5,034 bases of DNA from Halobacteriales archaeon SW_5_68_122 (GCA_003022815.1 PXSL01000030.1:1-5034), one strand, 5' to 3'; shown: positions 1 through 4,804, counted from the stretch's first letter. A program made the numbers and translations. Notes: a model not told the origin generated them from the letters alone.

Positions 1-346
1 GGCCGAGGAGCTGTCCGTGCGGGACCTGATGGGCACGTTCACCGAGTTCTACGAGGCGTTCGGCATCACCGACCTGGAGTTCAAGCCCCACTACAACCCA
101 TACACGGAGCCGAGCTTCGAGCTGTTCGGCGAGCACCCGGAGACGGGCGAACTCATCGAAATCGGCAACTCGGGCATCTTCCGGGAGGAGGTGCTTCGGC
201 CGCTGGGCGTCGACTGTGACGTGATGGCCTGGGGGCTGGCCCTGGAGCGGCTGCTCATGCTGATGTACGGCTTCGAGGACATCCGCGATGTCCACGGAAC
301 GCTGTGTGACCTCGAACTGCTGCGGGACGTGGAGGTTGTCCACTGA
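1..346 (+). CDS. pheS: Phenylalanyl-tRNA synthetase alpha subunit, C-terminal part (5' end outside window)
   Basis: The reading frame is open from base 2 and ends at TGA 344-346, giving the last 114 residues of the catalytic subunit of cytoplasmic PheRS, which joins phenylalanine to tRNA-Phe using ATP. The fragment shows the class II synthetase core. The segment [14 protein letters not shown] (about residues 27-40) is the Phe-pocket strand typical of Phe[10 protein letters not shown] (53-61) is the archaeal/eukaryotic version of the bacterial GCGMVHP region. AWGLALERL (76-84) is class II motif 3 with its ATP-binding Arg83. The DIRD that follows is also family-typical. The fragment runs to the normal C-terminus, so the gene is cut by the window edge and not truncated. 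The stop overlaps the pheT start by one base (TGATG), which implies an operon with coupled translation and equal subunit output for the alpha2-beta2 enzyme. Confidence 0.97.
   Translation, partial: AEELSVRDLMGTFTEFYEAFGITDLEFKPHYNPYTEPSFELFGEHPETGELIEIGNSGIFREEVLRPLGVDCDVMAWGLALERLLMLMYGFEDIRDVHGTLCDLELLRDVEVVH
331..336 (+). promoter_or_regulatory. Shine-Dalgarno site of pheT inside the pheS 3' end
   Basis: GGAGGT lies inside the last codons of pheS, nine bases before the pheT ATG at 346. With the one-base stop/start overlap, it supports ATG 346 as the true pheT start and suggests reinitiation or coupled translation. Confidence 0.7.
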
Positions 347-2193
347 TGCCCGTCGTCGACGTTGACCCCGACGAGTTACGGCGGCTGACCGGCACCGATA
401 GGGACGATGAGGAGCTGAAGTCCGACCTGTTCGCGCTCGGCCTGGAGTTCGAGGGCGAGACCGACGACGGCGAGTTCGAGCTGGAGTTCGCGCCCGACCG
501 GCTGGACCGGCTCTCCGTCGAGGGGGTCGCCCGCTCGTTGCGCTACCAGTACGGCACCGACCGCGGCGTCTACGTCCCGGACACGAACGACGCCGAGTGG
601 ACCATCGCCGTCGAGGAGTCCGTCCCCGACAAGCGACCGTACGTGACCGGCGCCGTCGTCCGGGGGCTGGACATGGACGAGACGGCCCTGGAGTCGCTCA
701 TCCAGCTCCAGGAGAAGCTCCACGCGACGATGGGCCGCAAGCGCGCGAAGGGCGCCATTGGCGTCCACGACCTGGCAATGCTGAAGCCCGCCGGCGACGA
801 GGACAAGCGCATCGTCTACCGCGGCGTCGACCCCGACGAGGACAGCTTCGTCCCGCTGGACGACGACGCCGAGCGGACGCCCGCCGAGGTGCTCTCCGAG
901 CACCCCATTGGTGACAAGTACGGCCCTCTCGTCGAGGACCTCGGGCGGTACCCGGCCATCTACGACGGCGTCGGGCTGTTCTCGTTCCCGCCGGTCATCA
1001 ACGGCCGTCGAACGGAGGTCGACGAGGGCTCCCGGGACCTGTTCGTCGAGATGACCGGCACCAACCAGTGGACCATCGACAGGATGCTGGCCATCGTCTG
1101 CTACGCCTTGGACGCCCGCGGCGGACGGATCGAGGCCGTCGATGTCGAGTACGCCGACCGCGAACTGCGGCGGCCGGACCTCTCGACGAGCACGAAAACC
1201 GTCTCCCACGAGCGCATCGAGCGGACGCTGGGCATCGACATCGCCGGCGAGGACGTCGTCAACCTGCTGGAGCGGGCCGGCCTCGACGCCGACGCCTCCG
1301 GGACCGGCGACGGCGGGCGCGGAAACACGGACGAGGACGTCGAACTGGAGGACGTCCCCTCGCACGCGACCCGGACGGCCGGTTCCGCCGGCGACGACAC
1401 GGCCGACGCGCCACAGGGTGCCGCCGGCGTCGGTGACACCTCGACGGCCGACGACCGGGAACTCAGCTACGAAGTGGAGATACCGCCCTACCGGGTCGAC
1501 GTACGCCACCCGACGGACCTCATCGACGACGTGGGCCGCGCCTACGGATTCAACGACCTCGAACCGCAGTACCCCGACGTCTCGACGGTCGGCGACCGCA
1601 ACGACGCCTCACGACTCGAGGACGCCACCCGGGACGCCCTCGTCGGCCTCGGCTTCGAGGACCTACTGAACTTCCACATGACCAGCGAGCCGGAGCTGTT
1701 CGAGCGGATGTCGCTGTCGCCCGACGACGACGCCCTCGGCGCCCGCCGGCCGCCGACCATCACCGAACCGTACAGCGAGGACTACACCGTCGTCCGGACG
1801 TGGGCGCTACCGTCACTGCTGATGGTGCTCGAGCGCAACACTCACCGGGCGTACCCCCAGGACCTCGCGGAAATCGGGCTGACCGCCGCCGAGGACCACG
1901 ACGAGCCGACCAACGTGGCCGAACACCGCTCGGTCGCGGCTGTCGTCGCCCGCCACAATGCCTCCTACGAGGCCGCCAAGGGTCGACTGCAGGCGGTTGC
2001 CCGCGCATTCGGGAAGGACCTTGAGACGCCGCCGACGGACCATCCCTCGTTCATCGACGGCCGGACCGCCGCGGTCGTGCTGGACGGCGAGGCCGTCGGC
2101 GTGCTGGGCGAACTCCACCCGCAGGTGCTGATCGAGCACGACCTCGAGGTGCCGGTCGCCGGCTTCGAGTTCCGGCTGAACGGATTGCGGTAG
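346..2193 (+). CDS. pheT: Phenylalanyl-tRNA synthetase beta subunit (archaeal/eukaryotic type)
   Basis: This is the 615-residue beta subunit of PheRS, the partner of the alpha subunit encoded just upstream. The N-terminal B1-like region (about 1-85) contains VEGVARSLRYQYG, usual in archaeal PheT. About 95-290 is the B3/B4 editing domain, which in this family removes mischarged Tyr-tRNA-Phe; visible blocks are HPIGDKYGPL (186-195), SFPPVINGRRTE (213-224) and FVEMTGTNQW (233-242). The B5 domain starts near 285 and is interrupted at about 315-371 by a low-complexity Gly/Asp/Thr/Ala insertion, then resumes with the conserved IPPYRVDVRHPTDLIDDVGRAYGFN (379-403). The catalytic-like domain follows (about 420-615) and ends with HPSFIDGRTAAVVLDGE and GELHPQVL. 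No bacterial-type N-terminal EMAP/tRNA-binding domain is present, as expected for archaea. The insertion makes the protein somewhat longer than I expect for archaeal PheT. The start is supported by the SD site and the pheS overlap. Confidence 0.97.
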   Translation: MPVVDVDPDELRRLTGTDRDDEELKSDLFALGLEFEGETDDGEFELEFAPDRLDRLSVEGVARSLRYQYGTDRGVYVPDTNDAEWTIAVEESVPDKRPYVTGAVVRGLDMDETALESLIQLQEKLHATMGRKRAKGAIGVHDLAMLKPAGDEDKRIVYRGVDPDEDSFVPLDDDAERTPAEVLSEHPIGDKYGPLVEDLGRYPAIYDGVGLFSFPPVINGRRTEVDEGSRDLFVEMTGTNQWTIDRMLAIVCYALDARGGRIEAVDVEYADRELRRPDLSTSTKTVSHERIERTLGIDIAGEDVVNLLERAGLDADASGTGDGGRGNTDEDVELEDVPSHATRTAGSAGDDTADAPQGAAGVGDTSTADDRELSYEVEIPPYRVDVRHPTDLIDDVGRAYGFNDLEPQYPDVSTVGDRNDASRLEDATRDALVGLGFEDLLNFHMTSEPELFERMSLSPDDDALGARRPPTITEPYSEDYTVVRTWALPSLLMVLERNTHRAYPQDLAEIGLTAAEDHDEPTNVAEHRSVAAVVARHNASYEAAKGRLQAVARAFGKDLETPPTDHPSFIDGRTAAVVLDGEAVGVLGELHPQVLIEHDLEVPVAGFEFRLNGLR

Positions 2194-2203
2194 TGCCGGC
2201 AGA

Positions 2204-2207
2204 TTTT
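2204..2207 (+). terminator. Possible weak oligo-T terminator of pheS-pheT
   Basis: A single T4 run lies 11 bases after the pheT stop, in the 36-bp gap between the convergent pheT and pyrD. Archaeal RNA polymerase can terminate at short T runs without a stem-loop, but four T residues is marginal. No T run is seen on the pyrD strand of this gap, so pyrD transcripts may read into pheT antisense. Confidence 0.3.
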
Positions 2208-2229
2208 CGGGTAGTCCCCCGTTGACGGC

Positions 2230-3282
2230 TCACAGGTCAGCACCGACGGCCTCGGCGACGGAGTCGAAGCCGTCACGCTCGAGCAGGTTCAACAGGCCCT
2301 CATTGATGCGCCCCGCGACGCCGGGGCCCTCGTAGACGAGGCCGGTGTACAGCTGGACGAGGCAGGCGCCGTTGCGTATCTTCTCGTAGGCGCCGCGGGC
2401 GTCGGAGACGCCGCCGACACCGACGACGGGGACGTCCGTGCGCTCGGCGACGAACCGGACCGTGCTCGTCGCCCGGTCCTCAATGGGGTCGCCGGAGAGG
2501 CCGCCCGTCTCGTCGGCCGCGTTGCCGCGCAGGCGGTCGGGGCGGTCCGTGGAGGTGTTGGTGGCGATGATACCGTCCAGCCCGAGGTCGTCGACCACCT
2601 CGACGGCCTCGGCGGCCGCCTCGTCGGTGAGGTCGGGCGAGAGCTTCACCAGAAGCGGCGCGGCGCCGGCGTCCTGCAGGGTTCCGAGGATGGACTCCAG
2701 GCGGTCGCGCTCCTGGAGTTCCCGCAGGCCGGGCGTGTTCGGCGAGGAGACGTTCACCACGAAGTAGTCGCCGCCCTCACGGACGCGCTCGAAGGTGTAT
2801 AGGTAGTCGTCCTCGGCCTCGTCGTTGGGCGCGGCCTTCGATTTGCCGATGTTGACGCCGATAGGGACCCGGGCGTTGGCCTCGGCGAGGCGCTCGCCGA
2901 CGATGTCGGCGCCGTCGTTATTGAACCCCATGCGGTTGACGAGCGCGCGGTCCTCGGGAAGCCGGAACAGGCGAGGACGGGGGTTGCCGGCCTGCGGTTC
3001 AGCGGTGACGCCGCCGACCTCGACGTGGCCGAAGCCGAGCGCCGCCAGCGCCGACGGGGCCTCGGCGTTCTTGTCGAACCCCGCGGCGACGCCGACGGGA
3101 TTGAAGAACGTCTCCCCGAAGGCGTCGACCCGGAGCCGGGAGTCGACGACCGTGTAGTAATCAGCGAGGACGCCCTCGAGGCGGGTACCTCGGACGGTCT
3201 TCAGGAGTCCCTTGACCGACCGGTGGGTGGTCTCGGGGTCGAGACCGAACAACAGCGGTTTCGCGGCGCCGTAGAGCGTCAT
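2230..3282 (-). CDS. pyrD: Dihydroorotate dehydrogenase (quinone), class 2
   Basis: This FMN enzyme oxidises dihydroorotate to orotate in de novo pyrimidine synthesis, and class 2 members pass electrons to membrane quinones. With the chosen start it has 350 residues, beginning MTLYGAAKPLLFGLDPETTH. That segment matches the amphipathic N-terminal helical region of class 2 enzymes, which forms the quinone tunnel. FMN and substrate blocks follow in order: NPVGVAAGFDKN (61-72), NRMGFNNDG (116-124), NVSSPNTPGLRELQ (177-190) with the expected catalytic base Ser180, LVKLSPD (211-217) with Lys213, ATNTS (240-244), GGLSGDPI (260-267), and the phosphate-binding VGVGGVSDARGAYEKIRNGACLVQLYTG (287-314). 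The serine base, not cysteine, and the N-terminal extension both indicate class 2. An upstream in-frame ATG at 3330 adds 16 residues. I prefer the ATG at 3282 because of the family N-terminus and a TATA-like element about 28 bp upstream. It is convergent with pheT and no other pyr gene is nearby. Confidence 0.96.
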   Translation of the reverse strand: MTLYGAAKPLLFGLDPETTHRSVKGLLKTVRGTRLEGVLADYYTVVDSRLRVDAFGETFFNPVGVAAGFDKNAEAPSALAALGFGHVEVGGVTAEPQAGNPRPRLFRLPEDRALVNRMGFNNDGADIVGERLAEANARVPIGVNIGKSKAAPNDEAEDDYLYTFERVREGGDYFVVNVSSPNTPGLRELQERDRLESILGTLQDAGAAPLLVKLSPDLTDEAAAEAVEVVDDLGLDGIIATNTSTDRPDRLRGNAADETGGLSGDPIEDRATSTVRFVAERTDVPVVGVGGVSDARGAYEKIRNGACLVQLYTGLVYEGPGVAGRINEGLLNLLERDGFDSVAEAVGADL

Positions 3283-3447
3283 TACCGAGAGAGGACGGGC
3301 AAGGCGGTTAAGTAGCCCGGTCTCGGCCATCCCGTCGGGCGGTGTGCACGTTGCCGGACGTGATCGACGACGGCGGGACAGCTCGGCCGACTCGTACTGT
3401 TCGGCGGCTCGCCCCGACGGCTCCTCGCCGACGCAGCCCCGACAGCA
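3283..3447. other. 165-bp spacer between the small AbrB-like gene and pyrD
   Basis: The two flanking genes are on the minus strand. Apart from the pyrD TATA-like box I see no gene, and no T run on the minus strand that would end the upstream small-gene transcript. Short GC-rich direct repeats of the GTCGGGGC type occur around 3413-3443. Read-through into pyrD is possible but not shown. Confidence 0.4.
3307..3315 (-). promoter_or_regulatory. TATA-like box of pyrD, implying a leaderless transcript
   Basis: On the minus strand the sequence CTACTTAAC centres about 28 bp before the ATG at 3282. Archaeal transcription usually starts about 25 bp after the TATA centre, so the mRNA would begin at or within a few bases of that ATG. 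There is no SD sequence, in keeping with leaderless mRNAs that are common in haloarchaea. The element lies inside the reading frame of the longer alternative start (3330), which argues against that start. Confidence 0.55.
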
Positions 3448-3645
3448 TCAGAATTCGTGTTCGACCCCGTCTGGGTCGGCCTTCTGGATGATGATCTTGC
3501 CGTCCCGGACCCGGACGAACACCTCGTCTCCGATCTCCATGCCCGCGACGGCGAGTTCGTCCTCGTGAAGGTTGACGTGGACATTGTGGTACTCGCCGTC
3601 TTCGTCTTTGGCCCCACTGGGGCTGAGCTTCTTCTTTCGCACCAT
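3448..3645 (-). CDS. Small AbrB/SpoVT-like swapped-hairpin protein, function unknown
   Basis: This 65-residue acidic protein starts with a basic patch (MVRKKK). Residues 20-56 have the beta-rich pattern of the AbrB/MazE/SpoVT DNA-binding fold: HNVHVNLHEDELAVAGMEIGDEVFVRVRDGKIIIQKA. The run of hydrophobic strand, short helix, GDEVFVRVRDGKIIIQKA resembles the 'I.EGDEV.V...DGKI.I.K' signature of that family. Such proteins are usually dimers, acting either as transcription regulators or as antitoxins. No toxin partner is next to it: pyrD lies downstream and the MC1 gene is divergent, so an antitoxin role is unlikely. The frame keeps strong haloarchaeal third-position GC bias. There is no SD before the ATG, and a TATA box sits about 37 bp upstream, giving a leader of about 10 bases. 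Its regulatory target, if any, cannot be told from the sequence. Fold assignment is by pattern only; it could be an uncharacterised conserved haloarchaeal protein. Confidence 0.82.
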   Translation of the reverse strand: MVRKKKLSPSGAKDEDGEYHNVHVNLHEDELAVAGMEIGDEVFVRVRDGKIIIQKADPDGVEHEF

Positions 3646-3658
3646 CGGCTGGTGTTGC

Positions 3659-3670
3659 GTGGTTCACCAC
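3659..3670. promoter_or_regulatory. Inverted repeat at the predicted start site of the AbrB-like gene
   Basis: GTGGTTCACCAC is a pair of perfect 5-base arms separated by two bases. It sits between the TATA box and the ATG of the small gene, at or just upstream of its predicted transcription start. An operator for a dimeric regulator, perhaps the AbrB-like product itself, would fit this position. This role is inferred from position and symmetry only. Confidence 0.35.
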
Positions 3671-3676
3671 ACGAGA

Positions 3677-3686
3677 CACATAAGTG
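3677..3686 (-). promoter_or_regulatory. TATA box of the small AbrB-like gene
   Basis: On the minus strand CACTTATGTG (core CTTATG, 3679-3684) lies about 37 bp before the ATG at 3645. This predicts a start near 3655-3658 and a leader of about 10 bases without SD. The box is itself part of an imperfect palindrome, ACACATAAGTGT. Confidence 0.55.
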
Positions 3687-3754
3687 TACCGTGCGCGCGC
3701 CGGCGGGAATGAGCTCCGACCCGCCGCGGGGTGCCCTGACCCACCGTAGGCGGG

Positions 3755-3770
3755 GTGCGCGCGAGCGCAC
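3755..3770. repeat. Perfect inverted repeat, 6-bp arms
   Basis: GTGCGC-GCGA-GCGCAC forms a perfect 6-bp stem with a 4-base GCGA loop in the divergent spacer. It is the first of three inverted repeats on the MC1 side. It is not followed by a T run, so it is not an obvious terminator. Confidence 0.5.
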
Positions 3771-3792
3771 TCGGGGTCGATTTCGGGGGGAT

Positions 3793-3824
3793 GACGGGTC
3801 CCGTCGGCGGGTTTTTGACCCGCC
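3793..3824. repeat. Two back-to-back inverted repeats upstream of the MC1 promoters
   Basis: GACGGG-T-CCCGTC (3793-3805) is a perfect 13-base palindrome-like element. It is immediately followed by GGCGGGT-TTTTG-ACCCGCC (3806-3824), with perfect 7-bp arms and a 5-base loop. No base separates the two. They end 11 bp before the distal TATA box of MC1, a position suited to an activator or to supercoil-sensitive cruciform extrusion. Either role is inference. The T4 loop could also act as a weak termination site for transcripts arriving from the left. Confidence 0.5.
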
Positions 3825-3835
3825 CCGCGGCGGCG

Positions 3836-3843
3836 TTTATAAA
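3836..3843 (+). promoter_or_regulatory. Distal TATA box of MC1 (symmetric TTTATAAA)
   Basis: TTTATAAA matches the haloarchaeal TATA box and would direct a start near 3865, giving a leader of about 59 bases before the MC1 ATG. The box is a perfect palindrome, so direction depends on flanking BRE sequence; transcription toward the minus strand is also possible. It stands 43 bp upstream of the proximal box. Confidence 0.5.
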
Positions 3844-3873
3844 CCGACGGGGTTGGGACGCCCCACTCGGGGG

Positions 3874-3885
3874 ATATATTTATAA
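3874..3885 (+). promoter_or_regulatory. Proximal TATA box of MC1
   Basis: ATATATTTATAA, preceded by a purine-rich GGGGG stretch that could serve as BRE, is the strongest TATA element in the window. The centre near 3882 predicts a start around 3906-3910, just at the edge of the SD site. The MC1 mRNA from this promoter would therefore have a leader of only about 15-18 bases. Confidence 0.75.
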
Positions 3886-3908
3886 CGGCGTGTGCGCAGT
3901 AATCTCAC

Positions 3909-3915
3909 GGAGGAG
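3909..3915 (+). promoter_or_regulatory. Shine-Dalgarno site of MC1
   Basis: GGAGGAG lies eight bases before ATG 3924 and fixes the start codon. It is a clear SD next to other genes in the window that lack one. If the proximal promoter starts at 3906-3910, the SD would be at the extreme 5' end of the mRNA or partly lost. Confidence 0.75.
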
Positions 3916-3923
3916 AGCAAACC

Positions 3924-4238
3924 ATGGCACGTGACGACGATGACAAGCGCAACTTCGCGCTACGGAACCAGTCCGGCGACGAGACAAGCGTCTTCTCGGG
4001 GCGGACCCCGCGCCAAGCGGCGCTGAAGGCAGCCCGTCGGCTCGACCCCGCCGGCTCCGAGCGGGATGCCGACCGCGCAGATCTCCGGCTCCGAGAGAAG
4101 GGCACGAAGAAGGTCCACATCTACGAGGGATGGGCCTGGGAGGAGGAGGCCCCGGACGACAGCCCCGACTGGATGCCCGAGGAGATAACCGAGGCCAACG
4201 TCTCCAAAGAGGGTATCGAGCACCTCGAGGAAATCTAA
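3924..4238 (+). CDS. Non-histone chromosomal protein MC1
   Basis: This is a 104-residue member of the MC1 family, small monomeric archaeal proteins that bind DNA without strict sequence need, prefer distorted DNA and bend it sharply. Recognisable blocks in family order: RNFALRNQSGDETSVFSG (9-26), the helix RTPRQAALKAARRL (27-40), LRLREKGTKKVHIYEGW (54-70), and PDWMPEEITEANVSKEGIEHLEEI (81-104). Lys/Arg residues of the REKGTKKVH strand and the tryptophans at 70 and 83 correspond to positions known to contact DNA in Methanosarcina MC1. Compared with methanogen MC1, this protein has an extra acidic N-terminus (MARDDDDK), a longer acidic segment near 41-52 and an extra Trp72, as expected of a halophile. 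The gene has its own promoters, an SD and an oligo-T terminator, so it is likely monocistronic. It is the last protein gene before the rRNA control region. A role in chromatin structure there is possible but not shown. Confidence 0.95.
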   Translation: MARDDDDKRNFALRNQSGDETSVFSGRTPRQAALKAARRLDPAGSERDADRADLRLREKGTKKVHIYEGWAWEEEAPDDSPDWMPEEITEANVSKEGIEHLEEI

Positions 4239-4247
4239 CCACCCGCA

Positions 4248-4252
4248 TTTTT
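4248..4252 (+). terminator. Oligo-T terminator of MC1
   Basis: A T5 run 10 bases after the MC1 stop, with no stem-loop before it, fits the short T-run terminators of archaea. It would insulate the rRNA promoters from MC1 transcription. Confidence 0.6.
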
Positions 4253-4481
4253 CCGAACGGCTATGACACCCCGACACGTAGCCAGCAGTGCGCGGCCCTC
4301 ACCTGACCCGACCGTGCGTGCACGCGTGGAATGACGGACGCGACTTCCAGCCGCGCGACACTTTCCTACTGAGAACCCGACAGTTACGTTGCCAGGAAAA
4401 CGTGATGCGCGCGCCCGGAGCGCGGCCGGTCGTGGTCGGGCGTCTCGCGAGGCATGAAACCGCGTGACGTGGGCGGTTCAC
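4253..4481. other. Gene-free spacer between MC1 and the rRNA promoter array
   Basis: No convincing gene, tRNA or TATA box on either strand. Open frames crossing it are short, low in family-like motifs and read through the promoter repeats. Visible structure includes a perfect 10-base palindrome GCGTGCACGC at 4316-4325, inverted arms ACGTT/AACGT at 4386-4390 and 4399-4403, and CGCGC/GCGCG arms at 4410-4424. It may hold upstream regulator sites for the rRNA operon, but nothing proves this. Confidence 0.4.
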
Positions 4482-4522
4482 TTCGACGGAGTTAAGAGCA
4501 ACACACCCATCGGATGGAATGC
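4482..4522 (+). promoter_or_regulatory. rRNA operon promoter P1 (distal)
   Basis: TTCGACGGAGTTAAGAGC places a TTCGAC BRE-like block 10 bp before a TTAAG TATA core (4492-4496). The downstream CATCGGATGGAATGC resembles the distal (P1) rRNA promoter of Halobacterium as I remember it. It differs from the other three copies in having GAG for CCC before the TATA core and no AGGGCACT block. The predicted start is around 4517-4522. Confidence 0.7.
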
Positions 4523-4529
4523 AAGCAAC

Positions 4530-4547
4530 GCGGGGCCGACGCCCCGC
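4530..4547 (+). repeat. Hairpin in the leader after P1
   Basis: GCGGGGC-CGAC-GCCCCGC: a perfect 7-bp stem with a 4-base loop, beginning about 11 bases after the predicted P1 start. The next bases (GGGACGGCCC) could compete for part of the left arm. Confidence 0.6.
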
Positions 4548-4574
4548 CGGGACGGCCCTCCAAGTCGTCTCGTA

Positions 4575-4614
4575 CCGACGCCCTTATGTCTGACAGGGCA
4601 CTGAAGTCGAAGCA
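4575..4614 (+). promoter_or_regulatory. rRNA operon promoter P2
   Basis: CCGACGCCCTTATGTCTGAC followed by AGGGCACT. The TATA core TTATG is at 4584-4588. It aligns without gaps to P3 and P4 from the CGAYG block through GGCACT. The predicted start is near 4609-4613. It lies 92 bp after P1, measured at the CGACG block. Confidence 0.75.
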
Positions 4615-4618
4615 CGCA

Positions 4619-4640
4619 CCTCGCGCCGGACGGCGGGAGG
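4619..4640 (+). repeat. Hairpin in the leader after P2
   Basis: CCTC-G-CGCC pairs with GGCG-G-GAGG, an 8-bp stem with one G-G mismatch and a 4-base GGAC loop (4628-4631). It begins about eight bases after the predicted P2 start. Its sequence is unrelated to the P1 hairpin. Confidence 0.55.
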
Positions 4641-4646
4641 AGCAAT

Positions 4647-4686
4647 CCGATGCCCTTAACTGTAACAGGGCACTTCGACTCAAGTA
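4647..4686 (+). promoter_or_regulatory. rRNA operon promoter P3
   Basis: TCCGATGCCCTTAACTGTAA followed by CAGGGCACT. The TATA core TTAAC is at 4656-4660. Six-base arms TGCCCT and AGGGCA flank the TATA core as an inverted repeat. The predicted start is near 4681-4685, 72 bp after P2 by block alignment. Confidence 0.8.
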
Positions 4687-4689
4687 CGA

Positions 4690-4723
4690 GGGGCGACGCG
4701 GAATCGCGTTCCGGCGTCGTCCT
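4690..4723 (+). repeat. Hairpin in the leader after P3
   Basis: The core pairs CGACGC (4694-4699) with GCGTCG (4714-4719), and GGAA (4700-4703) with TTCC (4709-4712), leaving a one-base bulge (G4713) and a TCGCG loop. Four further pairs, including two G-U, extend it to 4690/4723. This gives about 14 bp, the longest in the array by pair count. Confidence 0.65.
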
Positions 4724-4727
4724 GGGT

Positions 4728-4767
4728 TCGATGCGCTTAAGTGTAACACGGCACTCGAACTTAGTAC
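4728..4767 (+). promoter_or_regulatory. rRNA operon promoter P4
   Basis: TTCGATGCGCTTAAGTGTAA followed by CACGGCACT. This is the copy closest to the haloarchaeal rRNA promoter consensus as I know it (TTCGANGCCCTTAAGT). The TATA core TTAAG is at 4737-4741 and the predicted start near 4762-4766. It is spaced 81 bp from P3. The GCGCT/ACGGC changes break the inverted repeat seen in P2 and P3. Confidence 0.8.
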
Positions 4768-4771
4768 GGAG

Positions 4772-4797
4772 GTCGGGTCGGCTTCGGCCGACTCGAC
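4772..4797 (+). repeat. UUCG-capped hairpin in the leader after P4
   Basis: An 11-bp stem (4772-4782 with 4787-4797) with a single G-U wobble (4776/4793) is closed by C-UUCG-G, an exceptionally stable RNA tetraloop. It begins about eight bases after the predicted P4 start. The wobble is only tolerated in RNA, which argues that the structure acts in the transcript. Confidence 0.7.
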
Positions 4798-4804
4798 GCT
4801 CGAT

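Noticed and set aside
376..1509. Long open frame (377 codons) on the - strand opposite pheT
   Set aside because: pheT is unmistakable on the + strand; the antisense frame is a typical high-GC shadow with low-complexity Val/Gly/Asp/Arg composition.
3448..3645. Antitoxin of a toxin-antitoxin pair
   Set aside because: The AbrB-like pattern fits antitoxins, but the neighbours are pyrD and MC1 and no small toxin gene adjoins on either side.
3457..3885. Open frame of 142 codons on the + strand opposite the AbrB-like gene and running into the MC1 promoter
   Set aside because: It is the antisense of a better-supported gene and runs through TATA boxes and inverted repeats; no SD or motif.
4482..4767. 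CRISPR-like spaced repeats
   Set aside because: The repeat units are degenerate, contain TATA cores and are unequally spaced (92, 72, 81 bp). They are tandem promoters, not a CRISPR array.
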